From the NCBI GenBank assembly GCA_015501605.1, contig JADNRZ010000003.1, positions 1,054,001 to 1,118,000 of the forward strand: a DNA stretch of 64,000 nucleotides, read 5' to 3'. Both the position numbers and the translations under genes were made by a program. This stretch comes from Panaeolus papilionaceus (lineage: Eukaryota > Basidiomycota > Agaricomycetes > Agaricales). Under the pieces are notes generated by a model that ran no database searches, was not told the DNA's origin, and saw only the letters and a program-made list of their open reading frames with translations. Below are positions 24,667 through 38,588 of the stretch, one piece after another. The stretch's first letter is position 1. The number at the start of each line of letters is the position of its first letter.

Positions 24667-25206
24667 ACTTTTGGATGATGGACTAATGTTGATACATGTG
24701 ATTTTTCTTTCTTACTGATTCTGTTGGGATATGGTATTTTGTTACCAAGTTGACTAGATATTGGTATTCTATGGACTGCAGTTTTCTTAAATATGCTCAT
24801 TGCCCAAGTAGTTTTTATGCTTTTCTTTAAATTCTTATATGAAATGTGATCTAATTGAAGTCATGTGATTCACGCGTCGAGACTCACACGCGATCCTGAT
24901 TTAGAAATAAAGCCATGAGGCAGTCATGTTGTACTTGGTTTGAGCATTGCCCCGGGAAATGATAATAAGTTTGGAATTCAACGGCCTTGTCTCCATTATA
25001 ACAGCTAACAATTTTTAATTTCAAAGGGAAGCTGCTTCTTGCCCGCAGCAGTCACATTCTAATTTTCTAAGCCACACACAGCCTGACTTGTTCCGATTCA
25101 CTCAACTCCGTCAACGACTCCTCATTTTGTTCAGAGTCTTGTACTTTCACTCTCAAGAAAGCTCTTCACTTCCGCTTTCTAAGGACTTTCATCTGCGACA
25201 AGCAGT
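24667..25206. other. Intergenic, RGD2-like 3' end and M50B promoter
   Basis: AT-rich 3' flank, then a C/T-rich stretch just before the M50B start. No gene seen. Confidence 0.5.
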
Positions 25207-26674
25207 ATGGATATTCCAACTCCTTCACGTCCACCTATCGCTCCACCAGTAGAAACAACAGCTGCTTTCGCCAATGGCCCTCTAACACCCTCCAGTGACC
25301 AGGTATGTTCCTGTCTTTTGGCACTGTGAATTGTCCATTAAATCCGAATAACTTCCCTCGTCCTCGTGCTCTACAGGTGGTCGTCCTATATGTCGTCAGG
25401 CATCTTCTCTACTTCCCTAACACTGATGAGCCAACTAACTGTAAACCCTTTTTATCAATTATACAGATGGTCGCAATGGCAGTCATCATCTTTGGTTTTT
25501 GGAACGTGCCCATCGTACGGAACCTCATAAACCCCCTGAAGCTGTTTACAATAGGCTGGCACGAACTATGTCATATATCTGCTGTGAGTATCAATGTCAC
25601 CACACACCCCTACCTCTTGCCAGCGTCCACGCTCCGGCCTCACCCTCGTTTTGATGATGTGTTGCTCATGAAACATATACTCAAACTCTTGCCCTCCGCA
25701 CGCTATCATACTATTACAGGCAATTTTATCGGGCGGTCGAATACTCAAAATCACTATCGATCCCCATGTGGGAGGTGCAACGATAGTTGAGGGTGGCAGT
25801 CCGGGCTTCGTCTTATCAGCAGGGTATATCGGGTCTTCACTACTAGGAGGGGCGTTTATCCTAGCTGGGTGGGATACACTAGTGGCCAAAGTCCTCAGCT
25901 TTGTTCTTGGAGTTGGTCTCGTCCTGCCCCTGGTTCTAGTTCGGGATAAACTGTACGTCTTCCAGATTACTATACGTGACAGATTCTCCTTCATTCGTTT
26001 TTCGTTTCTAGAACAATCCTATTGACACTATGTTATGAAGGACTACTGATCGGGTTTTGGTTTGTGGACCATGCGTAAGTATTCGTAGACTTGAGTCTCT
26101 TTGGTCCACCCGAGGAATAACACTTGCACCCCATTTAGCCAAGCATTGAGATGGTATTGCCTGTTCGTTGGTGTCATGAAGTACGTAATTTTACCAACTA
26201 TCTCTGTGAATGACTTGTTGAATCCGTTTCTAGTGGCCTTTTTGTCATTTGTTCGTATTCATATTTCTATCTTGGAAATACCAGCTAAAAGGATGTGTAG
26301 GGGACGTGGCGGACGATAGGTTTTTCCACAAGACAAACGACTCTGATGCGACACAGTTCTCGATTATGTACCCCAGAATAGGTGCTCACAGTATGTCCTG
26401 CCGTTCATTTAATTCTCGTACTTGAGCTCATTATCCGTAGTCTGGGCAGCTATCTGGACCATCATTCAAATGGCGATCATGGCAGGATTTGCTATCATAG
26501 GTATCATAGCATTCAAGGTAAGCGGTGATTGTCCTCTTATCGGTTACACCACTGACGGTACGTGTTTGTAGCTGACGAAGGAGCAGATGGACAAGCAAGC
26601 CGGTATGTTGTTTGACGCATAACAATGCGGCCTATCTTTACTCTCGCTTTACAGCCGCATTCCTACCCACATGA
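25207..26674 (+). CDS. Peptidase M50B-like integral membrane protein
   Basis: The protein has 267 residues in eleven small exons: 25207-25302, 25377-25394, 25467-25583, 25720-25952, 26012-26074, 26139-26180, 26234-26250, 26301-26390, 26441-26517, 26572-26602 and 26655-26674. The zinc motif H70-E71-L-C-H74 lies in LKLFTIGWHELCHISA. It is followed by GGRILKITIDPHVGGAT and several hydrophobic helices (for example GFVLSAGYIGSSLLGGAFIL). These are marks of the fungal Peptidase_M50B family, relatives of site-2 proteases. Substrate is unknown. The boundaries of exon 2 (18 nt) are the least certain, since intron 25395-25466 is open in frame. The 136-nt intron 25584-25719 is longer than usual and could hide another exon. 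Confidence 0.82.
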
Positions 26675-27196
26675 TTTTACGAAGACTTTCACGAAGACGC
26701 GAAGATATGAGCACTAGACGATTTTCTGTATAAAACGGATGATCAAAAATGGATCGTTACTTCCATCGCAGGATGGCACATATACCTCTCGCACACGGAT
26801 CTCATGACTAGCACGATTGCATGTAAATTATCTGTATCACTCCTTCAAGGTTGCCAATGCAAACTCATCCATTTTTGGTGACATATTTTATGATATTTCA
26901 AGATACAGCTACATATGTATATGGGGGTTTGGGTAAAAGTTCGTGTGGGGCAAAGTAACATCCTACTGACTTCATTAATAGATACGTGAAGTGGGGTTGA
27001 GAATAAGAGTGAATAAAAAAGTAGAAACGTTGATTGTTCGTAGAAAAGTAGTGGCATGGTATGTATGTATTGGTCCGCGTCGAAAGCCGTAGGATGGGAC
27101 GTATAGTGCATTCCGGAGTTGCAGACAGTGACAACGTCATTGGATATCACAAGCATGTGAATGAGATAGAATCAGCATGAGGGCATTGAAAAAGAT
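26675..27196. other. Intergenic, convergent 3' regions of M50B and FIS1
   Basis: It is AT-rich with scattered stops in all frames. The open frames seen here are short and low in complexity. I see nothing else. Confidence 0.5.
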
Positions 27197-27899
27197 TTAT
27201 TTTCGGGCTGCTCGCCGTATCAAACCAGCAAGGACCAGCGTTCCCAGTGCCGCTGCTCCACCTGCGATAGCCATTCCAACATATCCCTCTGCGGGCAGTG
27301 TATGTGAGACGTCAATCTCTCAAAGGATGCACAAACGATTACGTACCACGAGCAATACCTTGATCGATTAGCTGTCCCAACGATTGGGACTGCAAGTTGG
27401 TAGGTTCCTTTTCAAGTAAGAGAGCTAAGGGTAGATGAAAGGGATAGCACGAAGCGGGATAGCGCGGGAGGAGAGACCAGACGAACCATTGAACCGCTTG
27501 GCCTCTTCGAAGTTGCTCATCTTATAATGGCCCAATGCGAGGTAGTATAGACACTCTCTGCGCCTTGCTGGTTCTGCGCGGTATATATCTGGAGTTGCCT
27601 TTGAGCCTTTTAGAATATCGGGATTGGGTATGGGGGTCGTACCTTGCAGCAGCTTGACACCTTCTACCTGATGTTCTCTAACTGGGCTTTTAACTAGCCC
27701 CCATGCATAGTTGAATTTCGTCTGTGTTGTAATATGGTTTTGTGCAACCTCTTTCTGGTACTGTAACCGCAGGACCTATAACAGTAACGACCCAGTCAGC
27801 CCAATATTGTACCCCAAGATCGAAGTCAATACCAACCTCTAGTTCATCGTATGTAAGTGACATCTCCGCATCAGCAGCATAAGGAACTTCCGTAGGCAT
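27197..27899 (-). CDS. FIS1: Mitochondrial fission protein Fis1
   Basis: The protein has 155 residues, the same length as yeast Fis1, from exons 27899-27837, 27775-27643, 27588-27487, 27424-27347 and 27288-27197. The N-terminus [21 protein letters not shown] is followed by a TPR-like bundle ([48 protein letters not shown]). The C-terminus is one hydrophobic helix with a short basic tail ([15 protein letters not shown]), the tail anchor for the outer mitochondrial membrane. Fis1 recruits the fission machinery (Mdv1/Dnm1 in yeast). The ATG at 27899 fits the family start; an upstream TTG extension has no support. Confidence 0.95.
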
Positions 27900-28076
27900 T
27901 GCAGGTAAGATGTGGTTCAAAAGTAGATTAGACTAGAGTATGGATGTATGTATGTAAGAGTCAAGTCAACAAATGGCGCTGTCATGTTGGCGGAGTTTTA
28001 AACGCTTCTTGCTCTCCTACGCTTCACTTTGACACAAACTCGACACCTTGTCCATCCACTAAAACCTTTTTTCATA
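27900..28076. promoter_or_regulatory. Divergent promoter region between FIS1 and U2AF genes
   Basis: Only 177 bp separate the two start codons, so the promoters must overlap or be shared. No clear TATA box or E-box seen. Confidence 0.45.
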
Positions 28077-30396
<2,320 letters not shown>

Positions 30397-30540
30397 AGTA
30401 ACGCGCCTTTTTTTTTTTTGTACCCGTACCATCCCAGACATTTACTACCTTGTTGTGAGAGGGCAGGTAGAAATTCCAGAGGCAGCTTGCGAGCCAGTTC
30501 CCACAGTGCATCAACTACCTTTCGAAGGTGTTGCTTTAGT
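30397..30540. other. 3' flank of U2AF gene
   Basis: It contains a T10-rich run shortly after the stop, then unremarkable sequence up to the inverted-repeat element. Confidence 0.5.
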
Positions 30541-30565
30541 TACTATCATTGGTCACCAGTCGGGT
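30541..30565 (+). repeat. Left terminal inverted repeat
   Basis: It begins TACTATCATTGGTCACCA and ends TCGGGT. It differs from the right repeat at one base. Confidence 0.8.
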
Positions 30566-31175
30566 AGAATCCCACTTCTCGATGTCTGGAATATTTTCCT
30601 TTACTCCCTTAGTATTGAGACCTGGTATATCGGTAAAACTTTTATTTCTCTGTATGAATATGATTTTTAAATGAAGAAAAACGGGGGAGAACGAGCCACG
30701 GAGTGTTTCCGGTGGATTGTACTTAGTCGAAAATGCCACCACTCGGGTTTTGCTGTCACGAAACGTCACTGTGGTGGAAAAGGTCAGTTTGGCAGAAACT
30801 GATGCCATCAAATAACCAGATTTCATGTCTACGCGATAAGTATTTCCTCGCTCGTAAATGCAGATAGCTTCGAGGCAGCCTAATATTTGGTAGGGATATA
30901 GTAATCTACTACCATGAGTTTCAGGCCGGATTTCTTGGGAATATGAGCACAACATCGGACGGGATCTGGAAAAGAACACCCATTTTTCGTGACTTTTTGA
31001 GAGTCACGATTCAATCTGCAAATTATTACACTCCTTGTTTCTATATTTTTCTATATCTAAGTACAGATCCTGGTGTATTCTTCTTGAATCTACCCAGATT
31101 TAAATCCTCAGATTATAATTTGCAAAATTGAGCGAGATATCTGCAGATTACCAAAATTACCCGAGTGGTGACACG

Positions 31176-31200
31176 ACCCGAGTGGTGACCAATGATAGTA
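31176..31200 (-). repeat. Right terminal inverted repeat
   Basis: Read on the minus strand it begins TACTATCATTGGTCACCA. A second partial copy starts 17 bp further in. Confidence 0.8.
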
Positions 31201-32752
31201 TAGCTTATTGCTAGATAAGAATACATATATAAATGAATGCTACTACCTTCATACAACACAATGCTACCCTTAATTTTGGGTTGTGTTCATGATTTAATAA
31301 TTTTCTTGCAGATGTGCTCTCAAGGAGGCACCAGGTGGCTCGCAGTCCTCGCTTGTGCTTGTGAGTGGCTTGCAAGGGTCTCACTTATGCTCACAAATGG
31401 CGCGCAAGCTTCTTGCACAGGCACGCAAATGGCATGCAGGTCCAAAAGTCACTTGTCACACAGTAGAAATCAGGGGCAATCCAGCAGCATTCAGGCCTAA
31501 AAAACGCGAAAAAAACAGATGTGAAAATGTCCAAAATAACACGAAAACCGGATAAGAGGACCTGAGCCCATGTGAAGTATGCCAAGAATCCTCAGGATTT
31601 AGTTTTTGATACCACCTCGGATTAGAAAGAATTGGAAATTGCACCACTATCTTAGTAACTGCTATAGGGGGCTGTAGCCTCATCTGCTTCTTTCCAACCT
31701 ACCCTCTTTTTGATTCTTCGAGTATCAAGCAATTATTGAGTGCTGTGACAAAAAGAAGAATTATACTTTTCAATGGTGGCAATGTCAGAAACTCTCAATC
31801 CAATTGATCAGATCTATTAATAGAACATACATTTGCGTATCATAGGATTTCTTAAGACACATTTTCTGTTATTGTGACCCAGACTTCCACCACTGGCACC
31901 AGTTTTGGGTAGTACTACACAGGTGAGTTATCAGTAGAGTGGGATCCCTTAGATCAGTGTTCTTATGATAGTTTCCCTATCTAACAGATCCTACTACCTA
32001 CTCTTCTACCTTGCCAAGAGATTTTGCCACAGCCAAGGACATCTCTCACTGATCAGTTACATGCCTGCACCCGCATGTCAGAAACCATGACATGTAAATG
32101 AAAATACAGGGATATGATAACAAAGGTATTATAGGTATATAATAATACAACTATTAGTACTCTTCTGACAAGCGTTACAACGGCCTGGAAACTTGGACAG
32201 ACGGTCGCGTTAACTGAGGGTGACATGTTACGCCAAGAAGATAATCCATGCTTGAGCTCTGGACTATGCTCTTGGATTGCCATAAATGCACGCAAATGAT
32301 CTCGCTTGTGGTACGCAAATCACAATTCGCGTGCATAATTGCCTCGCAAGGCGCTCGCATGCTCGCAAGCTGCCTCTGGAATTTGTCTATGCCCGTTGTG
32401 AGTGTTGAACCTTCATTATCATCCTCTGTGCGGTTTCTTTGTCACGTATGACCAGCCTCTAGTGCGGTAAAATTACATTTGCTATAATCTACGGTACTGA
32501 TTGTCCACATGAGGGTGTTTGCTTCCATGACCGTGGCTCGTTTTCTTCCTGTGGGTGAGACAAAAAGACACATTGCAGGATTGCATTTGATTTTACTCCG
32601 GAAACATTCTTCGTGGTAGGATAGCCGTGATGCGGGGCGTGAGTACTAGAATCAGCATCAGGCACCGTCGAACAATCCTTGTTTACTTCCCTGATTGTCA
32701 AGGACCATCGTCTACCACCTTCCTCCAATCCTGACATTGTTCATTATCGCAA
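31201..32752. other. Gene-free stretch with degraded repetitive sequence
   Basis: Two patches, about 31312-31450 and 32285-32380, share short words such as GCACGCAAATG, CTCGCTTGTG and CTTGCAAG/CTCGCAAG. They look like parts of one decayed dispersed repeat. The rest has stops in all frames. The last 150 bp should be the amidase promoter. Confidence 0.4.
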
Positions 32753-35216
32753 ATGTGGCCATTCTCTGCTTCTAATACGGCCATAGTTACCGAAAAGCGT
32801 GCAGACCGTGCTCGCCTTCTTTCAGAGGTCTCCAAGGATGCATCCGAATCTCAACAAGACTTCTTAAGAGCAACAGGTGTGTAGCACGCTGCAGTGCCTC
32901 AACGTCATTTCATTGTCTCCAACGACAACCTTATAACCTTACCTATTCCTAATATCGAAGCCTCACAAATTGTGGAACGCATTGCAGCTGGCGAATGGAC
33001 CGCTTCCGAAGTCCTGGAGGCATATATTACGCGTGCCGCATTTGCGCACGAGAAAACCAATTGTTTGACAGAAGGTACTCTTTGTTGCTGCAGGTGAAAC
33101 TCGATTATACACATTAACGATGAAATGGCACAGTCATGCTTGAGCCAGCTAGGCAGCGTGCAAAAGAGCTGGACCAAGAATTTGCATCGACCAAGAAGTT
33201 GCGCGGTCCTCTGCACGGTGTTCCTGTGCGTACAGACCCTATTAATGTTATTTGTTCTGGACATGGCTAAATTTACGTGACTTGCATGTAGATAAGTATC
33301 AAAGACCAGTGTCAGTCCGCCATCCCTCCCTATCAGACATGTCGTCATCTGACGACTCTTAAGTTAACATCGTTGGATACGACTCTACTGTTGGCTTCAG
33401 CCAATGGAGTAAAAACCCTGCAACTAAAAATGCGGATGTACGTCAATTGGTTCTTTCAATATTCTGAGAATGATTTGCTAAGTCGTGTCGTGGTCATACA
33501 TAGCTGGTGAAGCAGCTGCTGGACGCCGGCGCTGTATTGTATGTCAAGACTAATATTCCGCAGACCATGTTTGCCTTTGAATGCTCCAATCCTCTTTGGG
33601 GAAGAACTACAAACCCGTACAACAGCGAATACACTTCTGGAGGTAGTTCTGGAGGAGAAGGAGCTTTACTTGCCATGGATGGTGCCGCTGCTGGAATTGG
33701 CACTGACATCGGAGGAAGTTTACGAATTCCCGCCGCATACTGCGGTATCTATTCATTGAAACCTGGCAGCGGTCGCGTGTCATACATTGGAGCTAAAGGT
33801 TGGACAAAAATTTAATATGTAGGTGTATATTGTTTATTCAATCGCTCAGGTCCTGTTGGAGGCTTCGACGGTGTGGTCACTGTAGCTGGCCCCATGGCTC
33901 GGTGAGTGATTTAGTTCATTATATCAGGTTCACAACTCAAACAATCTATAGCTCCGTTAAGGACGTCGAGCTTGTTGCTCGTGCAACCTTTGGTGGACCA
34001 AGTACTGCCAATGCTATCGCTCCCATCCCTTACCGTGATGTTACGTTGCCCCCGAAATTATGCTTCGGATATTACACGTCAGGTAGGTAATTTCAACACA
34101 GCAATGACCGATATGAAGTCCAAGCATAAATTTGGGGCAGATAACTATATCAAGGCCTCGCCGGCTTGCAAGCGCGCGGTTCTCGAAACTGTTGATGTAC
34201 TTCGTAAGGCAGGGCACGAGTGTGTTGAATTCGAACTTCCTGAAGGTGAGCCGCGACATGGAAAGCGGACGTTTAGTGGCTGACGCATTTATGTAGCCAA
34301 TGTTTCCATGAATCTGTTCGTTGGATTGACCTCCTGTGATGGTTACCAAACCATGCTCAGCCACTTAGGTCCCGATCCGAAGGTAAATTTTGTGTCGACT
34401 CCAAATACCTCGTAGCTGACGGAACACACCAGGAAAATGCACTTTTCCTCAGCACAATCGGTCCGAAAGTGCCAGGTAAGCACCAGGAATACTCTTGAGA
34501 AAGGTTGCTTATGTACATCCAATAGGTCCATTGAGAAACTTTGCAGCCTGGACAATTGAAACGTTCTTCGGTGACAAGATATTCGCCGATACCATGCGAT
34601 GCTCAAGGAAGAAACCAGTTGCTGATTACTGGGATCTCAGTGCCCAGAAGGGTGAGTTTGTGAAGAGATTCTATGAGCATGTGCGACGTTTCTTCTCGTT
34701 TTCTTGTTCCACTCTATATTCAATGAAATCAACACAGGTTTGGGATAAATATAACTTCGATGGCATCATCGCACCTGTACAAGCCCTCCCACAGCTGCCT
34801 CACGGGTAAGTGTGGCCCGCTTTGAATTGGTATTCTGACGTACTCATTCCTTTAGGGGATGTGATAACTTTTCCATGATGGCAAATGCCACCATTTACTA
34901 CAATATGCTTGATTTACCTGTCGGTTGCCTGCCAGTCACACGGGTTGATCCTGTGAAGGACAAGGTCACTGAGGAGTGGTTAAAGGAAGCTGGACACGGT
35001 TCGTCTATCTTGGAGTCTGGTATCTATCACAGCAAGAAGCCGTTATATGATCCCGAGGCCGCAAATGGGATGCCAGTCAACATCCAGATAGCTGGGAAAA
35101 AATGGGAAGAGGAAAAGGTCGTTGCGATGATGGGTGTGTTGGACGAAGCATTAGGTGCAAACCGTGGCTTTGGCCCGGGTGCTTGGGATAATTACATGAA
35201 AACCAAGACTACATGA
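32753..35216 (+). CDS. FAAH-like amidase (amidase signature family)
   Basis: The protein has 572 residues from fourteen exons: 32753-32876, 32961-33074, 33134-33225, 33292-33310, 33364-33437, 33504-33798, 33850-33901, 33952-34082, 34141-34245, 34297-34382, 34433-34475, 34526-34680, 34738-34805 and 34856-35216. The Ser-cisSer-Lys triad is visible: K114 in GVPISIKDQF, S189 in SGGSSGGEGALL, and S213 in GTDIGGSLRIP. The spacings (75 and 24 residues) equal those of mammalian fatty acid amide hydrolase, as does the flanking CSNPLWGRTTNP. It probably hydrolyses a primary or fatty-acyl amide; substrate unknown. No signal peptide. The first intron (84 nt) is the least certain. Confidence 0.92.
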
Positions 35217-35373
35217 GTGCTCGCGTAATTACAAAGTAGCTATACCCCTTCATTTAGGACCCCAGTAGGATGCGGATCTAGATTGTGTTAATAAATAGTA
35301 TTGCGACATGGTACGAGCAATGGCCTAGTGTATATTTACACGCGTAAAAATCGAGGGTGTTCAATGACGCGTC

Positions 35374-35822
35374 TCATAACGTTGGACGCCCAGCACGGCG
35401 GTCATCTTTTCTTTGTTGAATCTGTAGATCAGGTATAACAAGATTCTGCGGTGAGTAGGTATAGTTTCACATACCCATGCATTTTTACATTCCCTGTACG
35501 CCTGAAAGTACTCCAAGCATGCGTCACGGTCATAGTCATTTCGATTCAAACAATCCAGAGATGCTTTAGAGGCCGCGGCGCAGGGACTAACGTCCTTCAG
35601 CAAAAGCGCAAAATGGTGTTACCACTGGACTCACTCTATGAATTTCGAAGTAACTTGACGTCCCTTTTGGATGGCATCGCGTTGAAATAGGTCAGCCGGA
35701 AAGTCTGTGAGATGCATTGTGATAGGTAGACTACTCACAGAGAATTGTTCTCGGTAGTTTAATGGCTTGGTATTGGCCTCAGGCGCCTCTACGTTCTCAG
35801 AATTTTGTTTATTATTCGACAT
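35374..35822 (-). CDS. COX23: Cox23, twin CX9C cytochrome oxidase assembly factor
   Basis: The protein has 90 residues from exons 35822-35739, 35663-35635, 35586-35475 and 35421-35374. After a polar N-terminus it reads [20 protein letters not shown], then a CHCH fold with two CX9C pairs: [11 protein letters not shown] and [11 protein letters not shown], separated by [10 protein letters not shown]. Twin CX9C proteins enter the intermembrane space by the Mia40 route; Cox23 works with Cox17 in copper delivery to cytochrome oxidase. The second exon is only 29 nt. It is convergent with the amidase, 157 bp apart. Confidence 0.9.
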
Positions 35823-36334
35823 ATTCCGATCTGGACAATCAGTCAGCACGTATGCATGAACAAAGAGCTCAGTATGTCAATCGTCAATAGTTAATAGCAA
35901 TAGTAACAACAACTACCATGGGTTCACCAAAGTCTGTGGGAAACTTATTCTCACGGCCACCAGACCGCTTGGGGTGATCGAGCTCATATTGATAATTTGG
36001 ATCGACTGAATTTTGACGATGAATACATAGTCTTGACCAAAACACTCATGACCAGATCTATGTCATAAAAAAGATGCCTCAACCGAACCCCAATGCTACA
36101 GTGGACAGTATTAATTGAGTATAGATATCGATACAATTAATAAATTAATAAATACATAATGTCCAACTTACAGTCGACATCTAGCAATCACTGGCACGAC
36201 CATAAAGCACCAAACAAAAATTCTAGAGTCTACGTAATAACTTCTAGATTAGAACGACATTTATTATAGAGATTTTACTCCACATTTGATTGAAGTGATA
36301 TCGACGAACAAGGTGTGTATCGGAGAAAAGTCGA
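35823..36334. other. Intergenic region with one protein-like minus-strand segment
   Basis: On the minus strand between about 36035 and 35935 an open frame reads VDPNYQYELDHPKR then SGGRENKFPTDFGEPM. It is preceded by a possible acceptor (TTCAG) and followed by a possible donor (GTAGTT). It looks like one exon of a small gene, but I could find no start or partner exon in frame. The rest is AT-rich. Confidence 0.3.
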
Positions 36335-37358
36335 TCACCTTGGTATCGTCGTTGGAGAGGTCGGCAGCCGAGGAGAGCGACTAGGGCTGTCGACACGGAA
36401 TGTTGGCTGGGTCTCGAATGTTACTGAGGGACCAGCATTCAAGTTTGTGTCTATAAAAGACGATCTGGGAGTTTTGAACGAAACGCTGCCTAAGCTACCT
36501 TTGTTGTGGAGAGGAGGGCGTCTTGAGACCATGCCAGTGCCATTACGTTCTGCCAATGGACTTATTGGTGTTGCTGATCGTTGGCTTTCCGTGTCGGCGT
36601 CAGAGGTAATTTCCTCCTTGGATTGGCGTTCGAGCAGGGTTGAGAAAAGAAACACAAAGACGGGCACGATGCAGAAAAGGCACAGGCATGAAATCACTAT
36701 CTTGATTTCCTTGGACTCAACCGTCCAGACGTAAACCAGCAATTCCGCTAGCAGGGACCCCACCCCTGTAATGAGGCAAAATAGCCCTAAAAAGTGTCAG
36801 CAAAAATCGTGCTTATAAGTATAGGCCAGACATTGTAGAACGTACAGTGCCAGAGAACAAGGCTCCATGCTCCACCAACCTTATACTCTTTCAGAAGCTC
36901 ATGAGCGGTTAGAGTAGTTCGCCCTGCTAACCGGGGTTGAGGCTCTCTTGCTGAACGGTATGGAACCTCGCCAAGTCGGTCGAGGAGTAATACGGAGCTG
37001 ACGCCACAGCTTATGTTCAAGAAGAGTGATGCATACGACAGGACCTCAAGTGCAATTGAATCGTTTTTCGGGATGTTCGTGCTCCCTATCATGGGTAAGG
37101 CCTTGAACAGAATTAGAAGCACCGCAGAGACAACGGCGAGTAGCCCAGACTAACATGGGGGAAGGTCAAGCGCTCATCAGTTTATTGGACGATCTTCGAG
37201 AAGTTTGACTCACAATGATAGTACTGCTTTTCATACAAGCCACCCAGTTCTGTTGGATTGCCTCGATAGTCGAGGGTAGCTTGTCTAAACACACATTAGC
37301 ATGGGGAGTTGGTTGACTCGACAGTCTTACAGTTTAACGAGGTGATTGGAGCACGCAT
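36335..37358 (-). CDS. Four-helix membrane protein of unknown function (paralogue A)
   Basis: The protein has 284 residues from exons 37358-37331, 37284-37214, 37149-36846 and 36786-36335. I do not recognise the family. Predicted helices are SGLLAVVSAVLLILFKALPM (about 34-53), the region around ASLFLNISCGVSSVLLL, WLFCLITGVGSLLAELLVYV and IVISCLCLFCIVPVFVFLF. The loop DRLGEVPYRSAREP between helices two and three is also found in the gene at 46076-46839. A C-terminal tail of about 90 residues, rich in Ser, Pro and Arg, would be cytoplasmic if helices are counted as above. Confidence 0.75.
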
Positions 37359-38588
37359 GTCGCCAAGTAGTCAATTGCGAGTGGTCGCAGTAGGAAGTCG
37401 GGCGGTTAGAATGGGTAGTGGCCTGTCACTTACTGGACAGTGAAGTCACTTAAAGTCAAGAAGAACCCCATCCGTTAAAACTAAACGCGAGTTTATCTCG
37501 CCTCGTGTTCTATATATTTGTTTCAAGTGCCAACACTGACCCTCACCAGCCCACATGAGCACGATCGTTTCCTGAACGAGGCGAACGTGTGAGTAGTCCA
37601 TGTCGCATTTTCGGAAATTAAATGCACGATGGTGCAATGCGATGCTGTTATCGTTGTTATCAACACATATATACCAGTGGGCAGGTGCTGGCTATCAACG
37701 TGATTTGAAGGAAGATGAGGAGCATTTGATAAATACCAGGGCATCAGTAGCCAATGTAGTATCCACCCTTGAAGTGAGCGAACCGATATGCAGGACCGAT
37801 CGAGCCATGATCACTAGAGGTACATGTACCCGGTGCTGCTTGAATCGAGACCTCGTTCGGCTCATTCAATGCGCATATTATGAACGTAATGTTGAGTACC
37901 AATCCGAACCCCTGCTCTTACGTTTGGTTTGCCGTATAAGGCATGTAGAAAGACTTAAAACTTGTGCCTGCTTCAGGCCGCTCCTCAGCCCGGTGCTACG
38001 TATGTGTCAGCGCATGTCTTTATTCTGCTCCTCTCATGGGGCCTGGCAGATCCTCTTTATAACTGATAGTTGAATTGCGCGTATGCATTCATACTTCATG
38101 TCGACAACTACCATGCGTTTCAAACCCGTGAGGCCGTAAGCGCTCATATGCGTGCAATGAGTCCTAATACAATGTAGAATGGATATCAAGCAGCAGCAAA
38201 ATACAGCAGAAATCCTGCGGAGAGTCAGAAAACCTTGTCCGCCCTCTAATACGACCTATTACGGCATCTTCTGGGGTATGGGTCGATAAATCATCATTGA
38301 AATTGTCTAGTGTCGCCCACCGTTTAAAAATCCGATAATACATTTCCCAATTTGAGTTCCAGCTTTATGCCTTAAAAACATCCTGACATTCAAGTCTGTA
38401 TGGGGGTGAGTTGTCTCATCTGACCCAAAATACATCGCAAAACGTACGATGGATTTCGATATATTATAATATCATAATTATTTTGAAGACAAAGGGATGC
38501 ATAAGGCAAATTTACAGTAACTATGATGAGACGATCGAGATGTGCATATTCAAATGGAAGGAATTAGTATAATGTTGAAGGGGATTTT
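37359..38588. other. Gene-free stretch of 1.2 kb
   Basis: It has one 157-codon ATG frame on the plus strand (37600-38073), with Cys/Arg/Leu-rich, non-family-like sequence and no introns. I consider it chance. The remainder has stops in all frames. Confidence 0.4.

Larger units (their letters stand above)
30541..31200. mobile_element. 660-bp terminal-inverted-repeat element (MITE-like), TA flanks
   Basis: The ends 30541-30565 and 31176-31200 are inverted copies matching at 24 of 25 positions. Both outermost pairs are TA, which would be a TA target-site duplication if the element proper starts CTATCATTGG. Direct copies of ACCCGAGTGGTGAC occur at 31159-31172 and 31176-31189, and an inverted inner copy lies at 30736-30748. 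No transposase frame is present, so this is non-autonomous. TA target sites suggest the Tc1/mariner-pogo group, which is inference. Confidence 0.7.

Noticed and set aside
30536..30979. 147-codon minus-strand frame inside the TIR element
   Set aside because: No transposase motif and it crosses the element boundary; treated as chance.
31784..31950. Possible solo LTR or copia-like end (TGTCAGAAAC... and a TTATCAG word after ACTACACA)
   Set aside because: Ends do not form a clear TG..CA pair with a target duplication, and no internal retroelement coding is present.
37600..38073. 157-codon ATG frame on the plus strand
   Set aside because: Composition is unlike a folded protein, it has no recognisable motif, and it sits in a gap without a convincing promoter or splice pattern.
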